NCBI GenBank assembly: GCA_033764875.1
Contig: JANRIO010000088.1
Coordinates: 1-64,000 of the forward strand
Length of the DNA: 64,000 bases
Reading direction: 5' to 3'
Source: AWTP1-13 sp033764875
Lineage (GTDB): Bacteria; Pseudomonadota; Alphaproteobacteria; Rhizobiales; Hyphomicrobiaceae
Part shown: piece after piece, positions 52,615-62,494 of the stretch
Numbering within the stretch: the stretch's first letter is position 1
Layout of the letters: the number at the start of each line of letters is the position of its first letter
Made by a program: the position numbers and the translations under genes
The notes under the pieces: model-generated
The model's database searches: none
What the model saw: only the letters and a program-made list of their open reading frames with translations
Told to the model about the DNA's origin: nothing

Positions 52615-54792
52615 TCAGAACTTGACGGTCAGGCTGCTGGTGACGGTGCGCCCCGTGCCCCAGAAGCAGTCGCCGCGATCGAGGCATGTGGCGAAGTAGA
52701 GCTTGTCCTCGAGGTTGGAGCCCTTGATCTGGAAGCGGTAGCTCTCGTTCTCCCAGCCGACCATGGCATCGAGCAGGGTGACGCCGGGTGTCTTGATGTC
52801 ATCGGCGCCGCCCCATGATTCGCCGACGTAGCGGACGCCGGCACCGACAGAGAAGCCCTCGACGCCGAGCACGGCGAACTTGTGCCTGGCCCACAGCGAG
52901 GCCTGGTGCAGGGGCACGGTCGCCAGGTGCTTGCCGGCGTTGTCGCCCTTGGTCTCGATGGCATCGGTGTAGGAATAGCCGCCGACGATGTCGAGCGTGC
53001 TGGTGACGGCGCCCACGACCTCGATCTCGGCGCCGCGCGTGCGCGCCTCGCCGATCGCCTTGGGGATGACGCCGTTCCCATAGGCCAGCCGGTTCTGCTC
53101 GGTGACCTGGTAGACGGCGGTGTTGACCGCGAGCCAGCTCGTCGGCCGCCACTTGATGCCGACCTCGAACTGCTCGCCGGAGTAGGGCTGGCAGGCGGGA
53201 ACGCAGCCCGCCTGGTACTGCGGGTTGAACGACTGCGCGAAGGAGAAATAGGGCGTCACGCGGAACGGCAGCTCGTACATGATGCCGGCGCGGTAAGTGG
53301 TCTTCTCGACGCTCTCGCTGCCGGAGCCGGTCACATCGTTGCTGGCCCAGTCGTGGCGCACGCCGAGAAGGCCGATCCATCGCCCGAGCTTGATCTGATC
53401 CTGCAGGTAGACGCCCTTCTGCGTCTGCACCTGGTCGGCGTCGTCGGTGAGGGCCGGCACGGTGATGCCGTTGTAGACCGGATTGTAGAGATCGAACGGC
53501 GTCGTATCCAAGTCGCCGCCGGACTTCGAGCTCTGCGCGATGCGCCGGTAGTCGACGCCGAGCAGCATCTTGTGGGCGGCGTCGCCCGTCTTGAACTTGA
53601 TCTCGGCGGTGCTGTCGGAGGCGAGGTTGTCGCGCACCACGTCGTTCATATAGATCAAGCGCGAGACGGTGCGCTTGTCGGCGCTGAGCGAGCTCCAGTC
53701 CGGATACATGGAGTGGTAGATGTTGTCGGTGTGCCAGTAGCGCAGGTTCTGGCGCAGGGTGACGACGTCGCTGAGCTTGTGCTCGAAGCTGCCGCCGATC
53801 GACTTGGTCTCGGTCTTGTACTGGTCGAAGCCCGGCTCGCTGACGAACAGGTCGCGCGAGATGCGCTGGCCGTTGTAGCCCGGGTAGATGGTGCCGTCGT
53901 GCGGCAGGAAGGACGTCATCGACCCTGAGTCGTCCTTCTGGTAGCGGGCCATCAGCGTCAGGGTCGTGGCGGACGAGGGCTTGTAGGTGAGCGAGGGCGC
54001 GATCAGGATGCGGTCGTTGTCGACGTAGCTGGTCTGCGAGCCGGCCTCCTGGCCGATGGCGATGAAGCGGTAGAGCCAGCGGCCGTCCTGGGTCAGCTTG
54101 CCGGTCATGTCGGTGTGCACGCGCCGCAGGTTGTGGCTGCCGACCTCGACGCCGATCTCGCGGGAAGTCTCCTCCTGCGGCCGCTTGCTGACGGCGTTGA
54201 TGAGGCCGGCGACCGAGGTCTGGCCGTAGAGCATCGAGGAGGGGCCCTTCAAGACCTCGATGCGCTCGAGCATGTAGGGGTCGAGCCGGCTCTCGCCGAA
54301 GCGCCAGGCATCCGACAGGCGCAGGCCGTCGAGGTAGATGTCGGGGTCGCCGCCGCGCATGCGCGGATAGTCGCCGCGACTGTCGGTGCCGTAGGAGTCG
54401 GCGTAGACGCCCGGCACGTAGCGCAGCGTGCTCTGGATGTCGGTGCCGGCCTGGTCGCGGATCTGCTCGGCGCCCACGACGGAGACGGATTGCGGGGTCT
54501 CGCTCAGCGCCGTGTCGGTCTTGGTGCCCGTCGCCGAGCGCGAGGCGGCGTAGCCCTTGACCGGGCCGGTGGCGGTCTCGGGGCGCGGTTGGGGCGTGAC
54601 CGGTGCGGGGGCCGCCGCCTGCTTGGGCGCGGCCTTCTGGGCCGCTTTCTTCGGCGTGGCCGCCTCGACGGAGACCGGAGGCAGCGCCGTCACCCCGGTG
54701 CCGGAGGACGACTGCGCCATGAGGGCGGTGGCCGAGAAGCAGGCAACAAGACCGCCAGCGCCGATACGCAGCGCGTACGCATTCCAATTCAT
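52615..54792 (-). CDS. TonB-dependent siderophore receptor
   Basis: 725 residues from ATG 54792. Signal peptide (LRIGAGGLVACFSATALMA-QS), a Pro/Ala/Lys-rich linker, plug domain (about 88-220: DTALSETPQSVSVVGAEQI, YVPGVYADSYGTDS, MRGGDPDIYLDGLRL) and a 22-strand barrel ending in aromatic TSSLTVKF. It imports ferric siderophores energised by TonB/ExbBD, which are not in the window. The receptor-PepSY pair fits iron acquisition, plausibly under Irr, but I see no clean iron box upstream. Confidence 0.94.
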   Translation of the reverse strand: MNWNAYALRIGAGGLVACFSATALMAQSSSGTGVTALPPVSVEAATPKKAAQKAAPKQAAAPAPVTPQPRPETATGPVKGYAASRSATGTKTDTALSETPQSVSVVGAEQIRDQAGTDIQSTLRYVPGVYADSYGTDSRGDYPRMRGGDPDIYLDGLRLSDAWRFGESRLDPYMLERIEVLKGPSSMLYGQTSVAGLINAVSKRPQEETSREIGVEVGSHNLRRVHTDMTGKLTQDGRWLYRFIAIGQEAGSQTSYVDNDRILIAPSLTYKPSSATTLTLMARYQKDDSGSMTSFLPHDGTIYPGYNGQRISRDLFVSEPGFDQYKTETKSIGGSFEHKLSDVVTLRQNLRYWHTDNIYHSMYPDWSSLSADKRTVSRLIYMNDVVRDNLASDSTAEIKFKTGDAAHKMLLGVDYRRIAQSSKSGGDLDTTPFDLYNPVYNGITVPALTDDADQVQTQKGVYLQDQIKLGRWIGLLGVRHDWASNDVTGSGSESVEKTTYRAGIMYELPFRVTPYFSFAQSFNPQYQAGCVPACQPYSGEQFEVGIKWRPTSWLAVNTAVYQVTEQNRLAYGNGVIPKAIGEARTRGAEIEVVGAVTSTLDIVGGYSYTDAIETKGDNAGKHLATVPLHQASLWARHKFAVLGVEGFSVGAGVRYVGESWGGADDIKTPGVTLLDAMVGWENESYRFQIKGSNLEDKLYFATCLDRGDCFWGTGRTVTSSLTVKF

Positions 54793-55241
54793 CGAGACGC
54801 CTCGCTCAGGGAAGCTCCGTGCATCGTGCACGCGGGACTTTGTCAGGTTGGCTGGCGGGCGGCGGCTGGCTGGCTGAAAAGTGGATAAGCAATTTCAGGA
54901 ATTATGTCCAGCCGGGGCAAGCGCTTGGCACGCGAGGCGGCGGGTCCGTGGCGCGCGTGCCGCGGGCCCGTTCGGTGTGCGGCGTACGTCAGGCCGGCGG
55001 CGCCGCGGGAAAGACCACCTACTGTAGAGGACACAGTGTCCGCGAGAACGGGCTGCAGTCGGTTGCGCGACGCGTCGGGGCCCACATACACTATCCTGTA
55101 CGTCCGCCGACGTCTGATTGCCGGAGCCGGCGTTCCTCGCCGCCGTGCAGGCACCCGCCGCACCTGGGGCGGCGAGGCTCTCGCGCGCACCGGGAGCTGT
55201 ACGTTTCTCGGCCTGCCCTTGTCGTCAGGGAGCTTCTGCGC
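54793..55241. other. Divergent promoter region of receptor and phosphoesterase genes
   Basis: 449 bp. A locally AT-richer stretch (54878-54908, GTGGATAAGCAATTTCAGGA and neighbours) is the probable receptor promoter. No clean iron-regulatory palindrome. The other end has AGGGAG about 10 nt before the phosphoesterase ATG. Confidence 0.45.
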
Positions 55242-57470
55242 ATGCCGGATCGGGACATCGTCACGGGCAGGGATCTTCTCCAGGCGCTGCGCGGGGGCCG
55301 GCTTCCGGGCATGGTCGACTGGTTCGACCCGATCGTGCTCGGCATGGTGGCGGTGAGAACGCTGATCTCCACGACCATCGGCGAGTACGCCGACCAGCGG
55401 CCGATGCAGGAGGCGGCCGACGGCGAGCAGGACGATGCCAGGCTCGTCGCGCGGCACGACTACAGCAAGCGCGATCCCAACGTGCCGTCGCTGATCGTTC
55501 CGCCGGACGCCGATTCCAGCAATCCCAACTGCGTGGCGAGCTCCGACAACGCGCACGACGTGGCGCTGCACGAGCGACGGCTGGCGCGGCGGCTGCACAC
55601 GGCCGACGGCGGCTTCTGGGTCGACTTCGTCGCCGACCTCGGCGACGGCTTCGAGGCGACGTACGCGGTCGCCTCGCTGCTGGCGGCGCCGGAGCTGTCC
55701 GTCGCGACCGGATCGCGCTCGAAGCCGCTGACGCTGCCGGCCGGACAGATCCTCATCTTCGGCGGCGATCTCGCCTACCCGAACGCGACGGCCGAGGAGT
55801 ACCGCAACCGCTGCCTCAATCCCTACAGCTGGGCCTTCACGGCCGACCGCAACAAGCGCGAGCCGAGCCGGGAGCTGTTCTTCATCGCCGGCAATCACGA
55901 CTGGTACGACGGGCTCTCCGCCTTCACCACGCAGTTCTGCTACGAGGCGACCAGCGTCGGCGGCTGGCGCTGCCGGCAGGAGCGCAGCTACTTCGCCCTG
56001 AGGCTGCCGGACGACTGGTGGATCTGGGGCATCGACGTGGCGCTCGGGGACAGCATCGATGTCGGCCAGCTCCACTATTTCCAGAAGGTTGCGCACAGCA
56101 TTACGCGGGCCCAGAACGCGAAGATCGTCCTCATTCTGCATGCCCCCGACTGGACGAAGCCGACCTACAAGGCCTTGATGAAGATCTGCGAGGTGGCGCG
56201 GCAGTGCGGGGAAATTTGCGCCATCATCGCCGGCGATCTGCACCACTACAGCCGCTACGAGGCCCTCGGCGAGACAGAAGCCGCCAAGGCCAAATGCGAG
56301 TTCCGAGCTGCGCCGCTGCAGCTCATCGTCTCCGGCGGCGGCGGAGCCTTCGCGCATCCGACGCACGATCAAAAGCCCACCCTCGACATCGACCCGATGG
56401 TGGCGGGGCGCAGCTGCCTCGATGCGGGCAGCTTCAAGCTCGCCGAGAGCAGCGAGGGCAAATACCGGTTCCGCGCCAGGAAATTCTACCCGAGCCAGAT
56501 GACGAGCCGGCTGCTGGCGTTCAAGAACCTGCTGCTGCCGTTCCACAACGTGCGGTTCGCGGTGCTCGTCGGGCTGATCTATTTCATCTACGCCTGGGTG
56601 TTCCACGGGGCGGCGCCGCCCGACCACCTGCCGGCCTCGACCGGGCTCACGGACCTGAACGTGGCCGATGCGGCGGCCGTCGCCCGTGCCGCGCGCGCGA
56701 GCCCGGCGTTCTTCTGCCTGCTGCTGGGCCTCTGGATCGGCCTCATCGCCTATACCGACGTCAAGCTCGTGAGCCGGGCCTGGAGCTGGCTGACGGGCCC
56801 GGTGAAGGTGCTGATTGGATCCCTGCACTTCAGCTATCACATCAAGGCGCTGCTGCTGATCGACGCGATCACGTCGACGGTCATGGTCAACTATCTCAAC
56901 CCGTCGCTGGGCCTCGCCTGGCTCGATGCCAAGATCGGGCTGACGGCGCGCGGCGTGCCGCTCGCCGGTCGCGAGGCGCTGGAGGGCATGCGAGCCTGCT
57001 CGGATCAGTTCCGCTGGGCCGCCACCAACACGTGGACCTGCGTCGTCGACCAGCCGGACGCGATCTTCATCGCGCTGTCCTCGCTGCTCTATGCGGGGCT
57101 CTCAGTGCTGGTGGGCGGCATCGTCGGTGCCTTCATCTTCGGCTGCTACTGGGTGCTCACCTCGGCGCTGTTCCGCATGCACCAGGATGCGTTCAGCGCG
57201 CTGGCGATCAAGGACTACAAGAACTTCCTGCGCATGAAGGTGGAGAAGGACCAACTCACCATCTACCCGATCGCGCTCGATGAGGTGCCAGGGCGGATGG
57301 ACTGGCGGGAGACGAAGCCGGATGAGCACCCGCAGCAGCGTCCGCTGATCGTGCCCAAGACCCCCATGCGCCCGCGGCTGATTGAGGCGCCGATCGTGAT
57401 CAAGCGGGCCGACGTGCCGCCCTACGCCCAGATGGTCGCCCTCGAGCAGGACGCTACCAAGGTCGCGTGA
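55242..57470 (+). CDS. Membrane-bound calcineurin-like metallophosphoesterase
   Basis: 742 residues from ATG 55242; the frame is open 141 codons upstream but that part is promoter-like. Cytoplasmic N-terminal lead, then the phosphoesterase core: WVDFVADLGDGFEATYAVAS (about 126-145), GGDLAYP (D176), AGNHDWYDG (N218, H219), ILHAPDW (H300) and IAGDLHHYSRYE (H334/H335). The first DxH motif is D-L-G-D. About five C-terminal membrane helices (about 440-690) follow, for example FAVLVGLIYFIYAWVF. Similar long phosphoesterases occur across actinobacteria and proteobacteria; substrates are unknown. Confidence 0.88.
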   Translation: MPDRDIVTGRDLLQALRGGRLPGMVDWFDPIVLGMVAVRTLISTTIGEYADQRPMQEAADGEQDDARLVARHDYSKRDPNVPSLIVPPDADSSNPNCVASSDNAHDVALHERRLARRLHTADGGFWVDFVADLGDGFEATYAVASLLAAPELSVATGSRSKPLTLPAGQILIFGGDLAYPNATAEEYRNRCLNPYSWAFTADRNKREPSRELFFIAGNHDWYDGLSAFTTQFCYEATSVGGWRCRQERSYFALRLPDDWWIWGIDVALGDSIDVGQLHYFQKVAHSITRAQNAKIVLILHAPDWTKPTYKALMKICEVARQCGEICAIIAGDLHHYSRYEALGETEAAKAKCEFRAAPLQLIVSGGGGAFAHPTHDQKPTLDIDPMVAGRSCLDAGSFKLAESSEGKYRFRARKFYPSQMTSRLLAFKNLLLPFHNVRFAVLVGLIYFIYAWVFHGAAPPDHLPASTGLTDLNVADAAAVARAARASPAFFCLLLGLWIGLIAYTDVKLVSRAWSWLTGPVKVLIGSLHFSYHIKALLLIDAITSTVMVNYLNPSLGLAWLDAKIGLTARGVPLAGREALEGMRACSDQFRWAATNTWTCVVDQPDAIFIALSSLLYAGLSVLVGGIVGAFIFGCYWVLTSALFRMHQDAFSALAIKDYKNFLRMKVEKDQLTIYPIALDEVPGRMDWRETKPDEHPQQRPLIVPKTPMRPRLIEAPIVIKRADVPPYAQMVALEQDATKVA

Positions 57471-57566
57471 GGCGACCGGGGAAGCGGCCTTCGATGGCGC
57501 GTGCATGGCCGCGCGCGGCCGCAATGCGGGCCGCGGGTGCGATCGGCTCCTGCGGGCGGAGCAGGC

Positions 57567-58730
57567 TCAGGCCGGCATCGCGGTCTCGACGAGGCGGGCC
57601 CAGTAGGAGACGCCGTGCGGGATGGCGGCGTCGTTGAAGTCGTAGGCGGGATGATGGCAGGCGGCCGTGTCGCCGTTGCCGATGAAGATCATGTTGCCCG
57701 GGCAGGCCTCGAGCATGAAGGCGAAGTCCTCGCCGCCCATGATCGGCGGCGTCTCGATGACCCGGGCGTCGCCCGCCACATCGCGCGCCACCTTCATGGC
57801 GAAGTCGGTCTCGCGCTCGTGGTTGCGGGTGACGGGATAGTTGCGCGTGTAGGTGACGCGGGCCTCGGCGCCGTAGCTCGATGCGATGCCGCGGGCCACC
57901 TCGCCGACGCGGATCTCGAGCAGGTCGCGCACCTCCGGCAGCAGCGTGCGCACGGTGCCGTGCAACTCCGCCAGCTGCGGGATGACGTTGGAGGCATTGC
58001 CGCCCTTCATGATGCCGACCGTGACGACGCCCGACTTCAGCGGGTCGAGGTTGCGCGACACGATGGTCTGCAGCGCCAGCAGGATGTTGGCCGTGACGAC
58101 GAGGGTGTCGACGCCCTTGTGCGGCTCGGCGGCGTGGCTGCCCTTGCCCTCGACGACGATGTCGAAGAAGTCGGAGGCGGCGAGCAGGGGGCCCTTGCGC
58201 GTCGCGAAGGCGCCGAGCGGCAGTCCCGGGGCATTGTGCATGCCGTAGACCTCCTGCAGGCCCCAGCGGGTGATGAGGCCGTCGTCCACCATCGCCTTGC
58301 CGCCCGCCCCGCCTTCCTCGGCCGGCTGGAACACGACCACCGCCGTGCCGTCGAAGTTGCGCGTCTCGGCGAGATACTTGGCAGCCCCCAGCAGCATCGC
58401 GGTGTGGCCGTCGTGGCCGCAGGCGTGCATCTTGCCCTTGACCTTGGAGGCGTAGGGCAGGCCGGTCATCTCCTCCATGGGCAGCGCGTCCATGTCGGCG
58501 CGCAGGCCGATGACGCGGCCCGAGCCCTGCTTGCGGCCGCGGATGACGCCGACGACGCCGGTCTTGCCGATGCCGGGCACGACCTCGTCACAGCCGAAGG
58601 CCTTCAGCTTCTCCTCGACCAGCCCGGCGGTGCGGTGGACGTCGTAGAGCAGCTCCGGGTTCTCGTGCAGATCGCGCCTCCAGTGCGTGATCTCGTCCTG
58701 AAGGTCGGCGGCGCGGTTGATGATCGGCAT
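57567..58730 (-). CDS. M20-family amidohydrolase (hippurate/N-acyl amino acid type)
   Basis: 387 residues, the standard size. Metal-binding motifs: C104/H106 in MHACGHDGHTAML, E138/E139 in QPAEEGGAGG, H165 in YGMHNAPG, and a C-terminal His in ACHHPAYDFND. Members hydrolyse N-acyl amino acids (hippurate, IAA-amino acid conjugates or N-acetyl-diaminopimelate). Start MPIINRAADLQDEI. It follows the TPR gene in the same direction with a 184-nt gap. The substrate is open. Confidence 0.92.
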   Translation of the reverse strand: MPIINRAADLQDEITHWRRDLHENPELLYDVHRTAGLVEEKLKAFGCDEVVPGIGKTGVVGVIRGRKQGSGRVIGLRADMDALPMEEMTGLPYASKVKGKMHACGHDGHTAMLLGAAKYLAETRNFDGTAVVVFQPAEEGGAGGKAMVDDGLITRWGLQEVYGMHNAPGLPLGAFATRKGPLLAASDFFDIVVEGKGSHAAEPHKGVDTLVVTANILLALQTIVSRNLDPLKSGVVTVGIMKGGNASNVIPQLAELHGTVRTLLPEVRDLLEIRVGEVARGIASSYGAEARVTYTRNYPVTRNHERETDFAMKVARDVAGDARVIETPPIMGGEDFAFMLEACPGNMIFIGNGDTAACHHPAYDFNDAAIPHGVSYWARLVETAMPA

Positions 58731-58914
58731 GTAGGGGAGATCCTTGAGGGGAGGGGAGCAAAGGGCATATTTCGCCTCCCGCCGAGCCTCGTCAAGGTCG
58801 GCGAGGACTGCTGCAGCCGGGGCCCGGCGGGTCGCTCGAGCCGGGCGGAGGCGAGGCGGGCACGGAAAGGCAGGGCACGCCGCCAGCCCGCCGCCGGGCA
58901 GGCACGGCTTGGCC

Positions 58915-60324
58915 TCAGTGCAGCGTCTTCAGGGCGGCGTCGAACTTGGACAGGTCGGCGCGCCACTGGGCGCGGTGGGCCGCAATGCGGTCGAGATGGG
59001 CGATGATGCCGCGGCCCTTCTCCAGCAGCTCGCGCGCTGCGTCGGCCCTGCCGCCCATGGCTTCCAGCGTGCCGATCTTGTGGTAGCTGACGGCGAGGTC
59101 GCGCAGCACGGCGGCATCGGCGATGCCGGCCTGAGCGGCCAGATGCTCGGCGATGTCGAGGCCCAGCCGATAGCGCTTGAGGGCCTGGTCGACCTTGCCT
59201 TGCGCGTGCAGGATGTCGGCGACGCGCTCGTAGCTCGCCGAGAGGTCGCGGGCCCAGGCGGCATTGTGCTGGTCGCTGCGCACCAGCGCCTTGGTGATGG
59301 CCAGGCTGCGGCGCAGGTGCCCGAGGGCGCCCGCGAGATCGCCCTTGCGATCGAGCAGGTCGCCGATGCGGTCGTGGCTGACCGAGAGGTCGTGCAGCAG
59401 CTCCGGGTTGCTGCCACCCTCGGCGCGCGCGAGGCGCTCGGCGATGGCGAGGCCCGCCTGGTAGCTCGCCAGTGCCGGCTCCAGATCGCCAAGGGTGGTG
59501 TGGACGTCGCCGATGCGGTCGAGGATGACGGAGAGGTCGCGGCTCAGCGCCGGCTCGTCGGGGTGGGCTGCCAGCAGAGCCTCGATCTCGCGGCGCGCCT
59601 CGGCATAGACCTCGAGGGCCTCGATGGGCTTGTGGCGGGCGGCGCAGACGTCGCCCAGCATGGTGCGGCCGCGATAGCGCAGCCGTGCCTCGGTGGCAGA
59701 GTGCGCCAGCTCGATCAGGCGCCGGAACGCGGCGTCGGCCGCGTCGAGCTCGCCCTTGCGCAGGCTGAGGACGCCAAGCACCAGATGCGCCTCGAGATCC
59801 TCCGGCGCCAGCTCGGCGGCACGGCGATAGGAGGCGAGGGCGTCCGGCGAGCCGTCCACGAGAGCGAGGGCGCCGAGCTGGCGCCAGGTGCGCGCCTCCG
59901 TGCCGTTGAGCGTGCCCTTGCCGCCCGCACCGTCGCGCGCGAGGCGCTCGCGCAGCAGGTCGCGGGCCTTGCGGCGCTCGCCGCCGGCCTCGCGCAGCAC
60001 GCTCGCGGCTGCCGCCTCGATGTCGCTCTCGAAGGCCTCGCGGGCGCCGAGCGTCGGGGCGCCGTTGAGGTGATCGTCGAACAGCTGCGAGGGCTCGGAC
60101 AGGCGGCGGCGCAGCTCCTGCTTCAAGGCCTCGGTCTCGCGCTCGACGCGCCGTGACAGCGCCACGACGTAGGCCTTGCGCCGGCGATGCGCGACGAGGC
60201 CGGAGACCACGGCGAAAAGTCCTGCTGATACGCCGACACCACACCAGATCAGAAGCCAGTCCCAGCCCGCGACCTGGAGCCGTGCAGCCTGAAGCCACGC
60301 CATGGCCTCGTCGACAAGCTGCAT
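58915..60324 (-). CDS. Membrane-anchored TPR protein
   Basis: 469 residues from ATG 60324. One N-terminal membrane helix (about 18-44, DWLLIWCGVGVSAGLFAVVS), a charged coiled region (about 45-75), then helical repeats. Four tandem repeats near residues 270-460 read LSxxxDRIGDxxxxxGDLxxAL with a spacing of about 49 residues, a TPR variant (for example DLSVILDRIGDVHTTLGDLE and DLSVSHDRIGDLLDRKGDLA). TPRs mediate protein interactions; the partner is unknown. Longer frame rejected. Confidence 0.85.
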   Translation of the reverse strand: MQLVDEAMAWLQAARLQVAGWDWLLIWCGVGVSAGLFAVVSGLVAHRRRKAYVVALSRRVERETEALKQELRRRLSEPSQLFDDHLNGAPTLGAREAFESDIEAAAASVLREAGGERRKARDLLRERLARDGAGGKGTLNGTEARTWRQLGALALVDGSPDALASYRRAAELAPEDLEAHLVLGVLSLRKGELDAADAAFRRLIELAHSATEARLRYRGRTMLGDVCAARHKPIEALEVYAEARREIEALLAAHPDEPALSRDLSVILDRIGDVHTTLGDLEPALASYQAGLAIAERLARAEGGSNPELLHDLSVSHDRIGDLLDRKGDLAGALGHLRRSLAITKALVRSDQHNAAWARDLSASYERVADILHAQGKVDQALKRYRLGLDIAEHLAAQAGIADAAVLRDLAVSYHKIGTLEAMGGRADAARELLEKGRGIIAHLDRIAAHRAQWRADLSKFDAALKTLH

Positions 60325-60385
60325 CCTACCCCCACCCCACTGCGCATCCGCAACCCGACCGAGACGGCACCCCCTCCGGCGACCG

Positions 60386-61303
60386 TCAGGTGGGCAGCGG
60401 GATCTTCTCCACCTCGTCCCCCGGCACCAGCGCAAACCGTCCCTGCGCCCAGTCCTCCTTGGCGGCCCGGATCCGGTCCTGCGAGGAGGAGACGAAGTTC
60501 CACCAGATGTGGCGCGGACCGTCCATGGGGTCGCCACCGACGATGACGAGGCGCGCCTGCGAGGTGGCGAGCACGGAGATGCGGTCGCCGGGCTTGAAGA
60601 TCAGCAGCCGTCCCTCCTCGAAGGTGTCACCGGCGATGTCGATCGATCCGGAGGCCACGTAGATCGCCCGCTCGTCGTAGTCGGGGTCGAGCGGCAGCAC
60701 GGCGCCCGGCGCGAGCACGGCCTCGGCGAACAGCGCGGCATGCGGAAAATCGACGGGCGCGCGGGCGCCGTAGGCCTCGCCCATGACGATGCGCACGCGC
60801 TTGCCCTCGCCCGCGATGCGCGGCAGGGCGTCGGCGCCGACGTGGAGGAAGGCCGGCGCCTGCTCCTCGTGCGAGGCAGGCAGGGCCGCCCAGGCCTGGA
60901 TGCCGAACAGCCGGCGGGGGCCGGCCTGGGCCTGGCTCGTCTCGCGCTCGGAGTGGACGATGCCGCGGCCCGCGGTCATCAGGTTGACGGCGCCGGGGTG
61001 GATGGGAAGCGCGGTGCCCAGGCTGTCGCGATGGAACACCTCGCCCTCGAACAGGTAGGTGACGGTGGCGAGGCCGATGTGGGGGTGCGGCCGCACGTCG
61101 ATGCCCTTGCCGATGACGAACTCGGCCGGGCCCATCTGGTCGAAGAAGATGAAGGGGCCGACCATCTGCTTCTGGGCAGCGGGCAACGCGCGGCGGACGG
61201 AGAAGCCGCCGAGGTCGCGGGCGCGCGGCACGATCACGTGCTCGAGGGCGTCGCATGCATGGCGGTCGCCTGCGACGGGATCGGTGGTGGGGTGCCAGCT
61301 CAT
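60386..61303 (-). CDS. Pirin-family protein
   Basis: 305 residues, bicupin. The metal-binding histidines and glutamate are in RPHPHIGLATVTYLFEGEVFH and GIVHSERE, as in human pirin and YhhW quercetinase-like proteins. Several bacterial pirins are dioxygenases or regulatory partners; activity here is unproven. It is upstream of the TPR gene (61-nt gap). Confidence 0.93.
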   Translation of the reverse strand: MSWHPTTDPVAGDRHACDALEHVIVPRARDLGGFSVRRALPAAQKQMVGPFIFFDQMGPAEFVIGKGIDVRPHPHIGLATVTYLFEGEVFHRDSLGTALPIHPGAVNLMTAGRGIVHSERETSQAQAGPRRLFGIQAWAALPASHEEQAPAFLHVGADALPRIAGEGKRVRIVMGEAYGARAPVDFPHAALFAEAVLAPGAVLPLDPDYDERAIYVASGSIDIAGDTFEEGRLLIFKPGDRISVLATSQARLVIVGGDPMDGPRHIWWNFVSSSQDRIRAAKEDWAQGRFALVPGDEVEKIPLPT

Positions 61304-61507
61304 CGCGCCCTCGCAACTCTAAAGGGGAGATGGGGAAGGATAGCCCAAGCGCGGCGCGACTTACAGCCGGCGTCTGCGTGCGAAGCGCAATTCTTTCGGG
61401 AATGGTGCAGGTGCGCGGCGCGCTCTCGCGCTTTGCGGCAGGTCCGGCTCATCGCGCGCGGCGTGGCCGGACACGGGCGCTCGGTGAGGCTCGCGTCTCT
61501 GAGACCT

Positions 61508-62494
61508 CTAGTCGATGGTGAACACCACCCGTCCCTTGACGCTTCCTGCAAGGATGCGCGGCGCCAGCTCCATGGCATCGCTCAGCGGCCGCGTGAGCGT
61601 CAGCGCCTCGAGCTTGGCCTTGTCGAGATCCTGCGCCAGGCGCTGCCAGGCCTCGACGCGGCGAGGGCGCGGGGCCATGACGGAATCGACGCCGGCCAGC
61701 GTCACGCCGCGCAGGATGAAGGGCGCGACGGAGGTGGGCAGGTCCATGCCCTGGGCGAGGCCGCAGGCAGCGACCGTGCCGCCGTAGCGCGTCATGCTGA
61801 TGGCGTTGGCGAGCGTCTGGCTGCCGACGACGTCGACGGCGGCGGCCCAGCGCTCCTTGCCGAGGGGGCGGGCGGGGCCTTGCAGCTCGCTGCGGTCGAT
61901 GACCGAGGCGGCGCCGAGGCTCTTGAGGAAGGGCTCCTCGCCGGTGCGGCCGGTGCATGCGATCACCTCGAAGCCGAGCTTGGCGAGAAGGCTCACGGCG
62001 ACGCTGCCGACACCGCCGGCCGCGCCGGTGACGAGGACGGGGCCGCTCGCCGGCACCACGCCGCAGCGCTCGAGCGCCAGCACGCAGAGCATGGCGGTGT
62101 AGCCCGCGGTGCCGATGGCCATGGTCTCGGCGGCGGTGAAGGCGGCTGGCTTCCTGACGAGCCAGTCGCCCTTGACGCGCGCCATCTGGCTGTAGCCGCC
62201 GAAATGGGTCTCGCCGACGCCCCAGCCGTTGAGGATGACCTCGTCCCCGGGCTTGTAGTCGGGATGGGAGGAGGCCGTGACGGTGCCGGCGAAATCGATT
62301 CCCGGGATCATGGGCCAGCGGCGGATGACGGGCGCCTTGCCGGTCAGGGCGAGGCCGTCCTTGTAGTTGAGCGTGGAGTGGCTGACGCGGACCGTGACAT
62401 CCCCCTCCATCAGCTCGCTCTCGGCGAGGTCGCGCCAGGCAAGCTCGGTGCCGCCTTCGCCTTTGCTCGCAACGAGTGCCTTGAAGGTCGCCAT
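61508..62494 (-). CDS. acuI: Acrylyl-CoA reductase-type quinone oxidoreductase (AcuI/YhdH)
   Basis: 328 residues, medium-chain reductase without zinc ligands. NADPH motif VLVTGAAGGVGSVAVSLL (about 152-169), the opening FKALVASKGEGGTELAW and MIPGIDFAGTVTASSHPDYK are the AcuI/YhdH signature, as is DSVMAPRPRRVEAWQRL. AcuI reduces acryloyl-CoA to propionyl-CoA. ATG 62494 is chosen (MATFKALVAS); the longer frame reaches the AT-rich island. It is divergent from that island. Confidence 0.9.
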   Translation of the reverse strand: MATFKALVASKGEGGTELAWRDLAESELMEGDVTVRVSHSTLNYKDGLALTGKAPVIRRWPMIPGIDFAGTVTASSHPDYKPGDEVILNGWGVGETHFGGYSQMARVKGDWLVRKPAAFTAAETMAIGTAGYTAMLCVLALERCGVVPASGPVLVTGAAGGVGSVAVSLLAKLGFEVIACTGRTGEEPFLKSLGAASVIDRSELQGPARPLGKERWAAAVDVVGSQTLANAISMTRYGGTVAACGLAQGMDLPTSVAPFILRGVTLAGVDSVMAPRPRRVEAWQRLAQDLDKAKLEALTLTRPLSDAMELAPRILAGSVKGRVVFTID

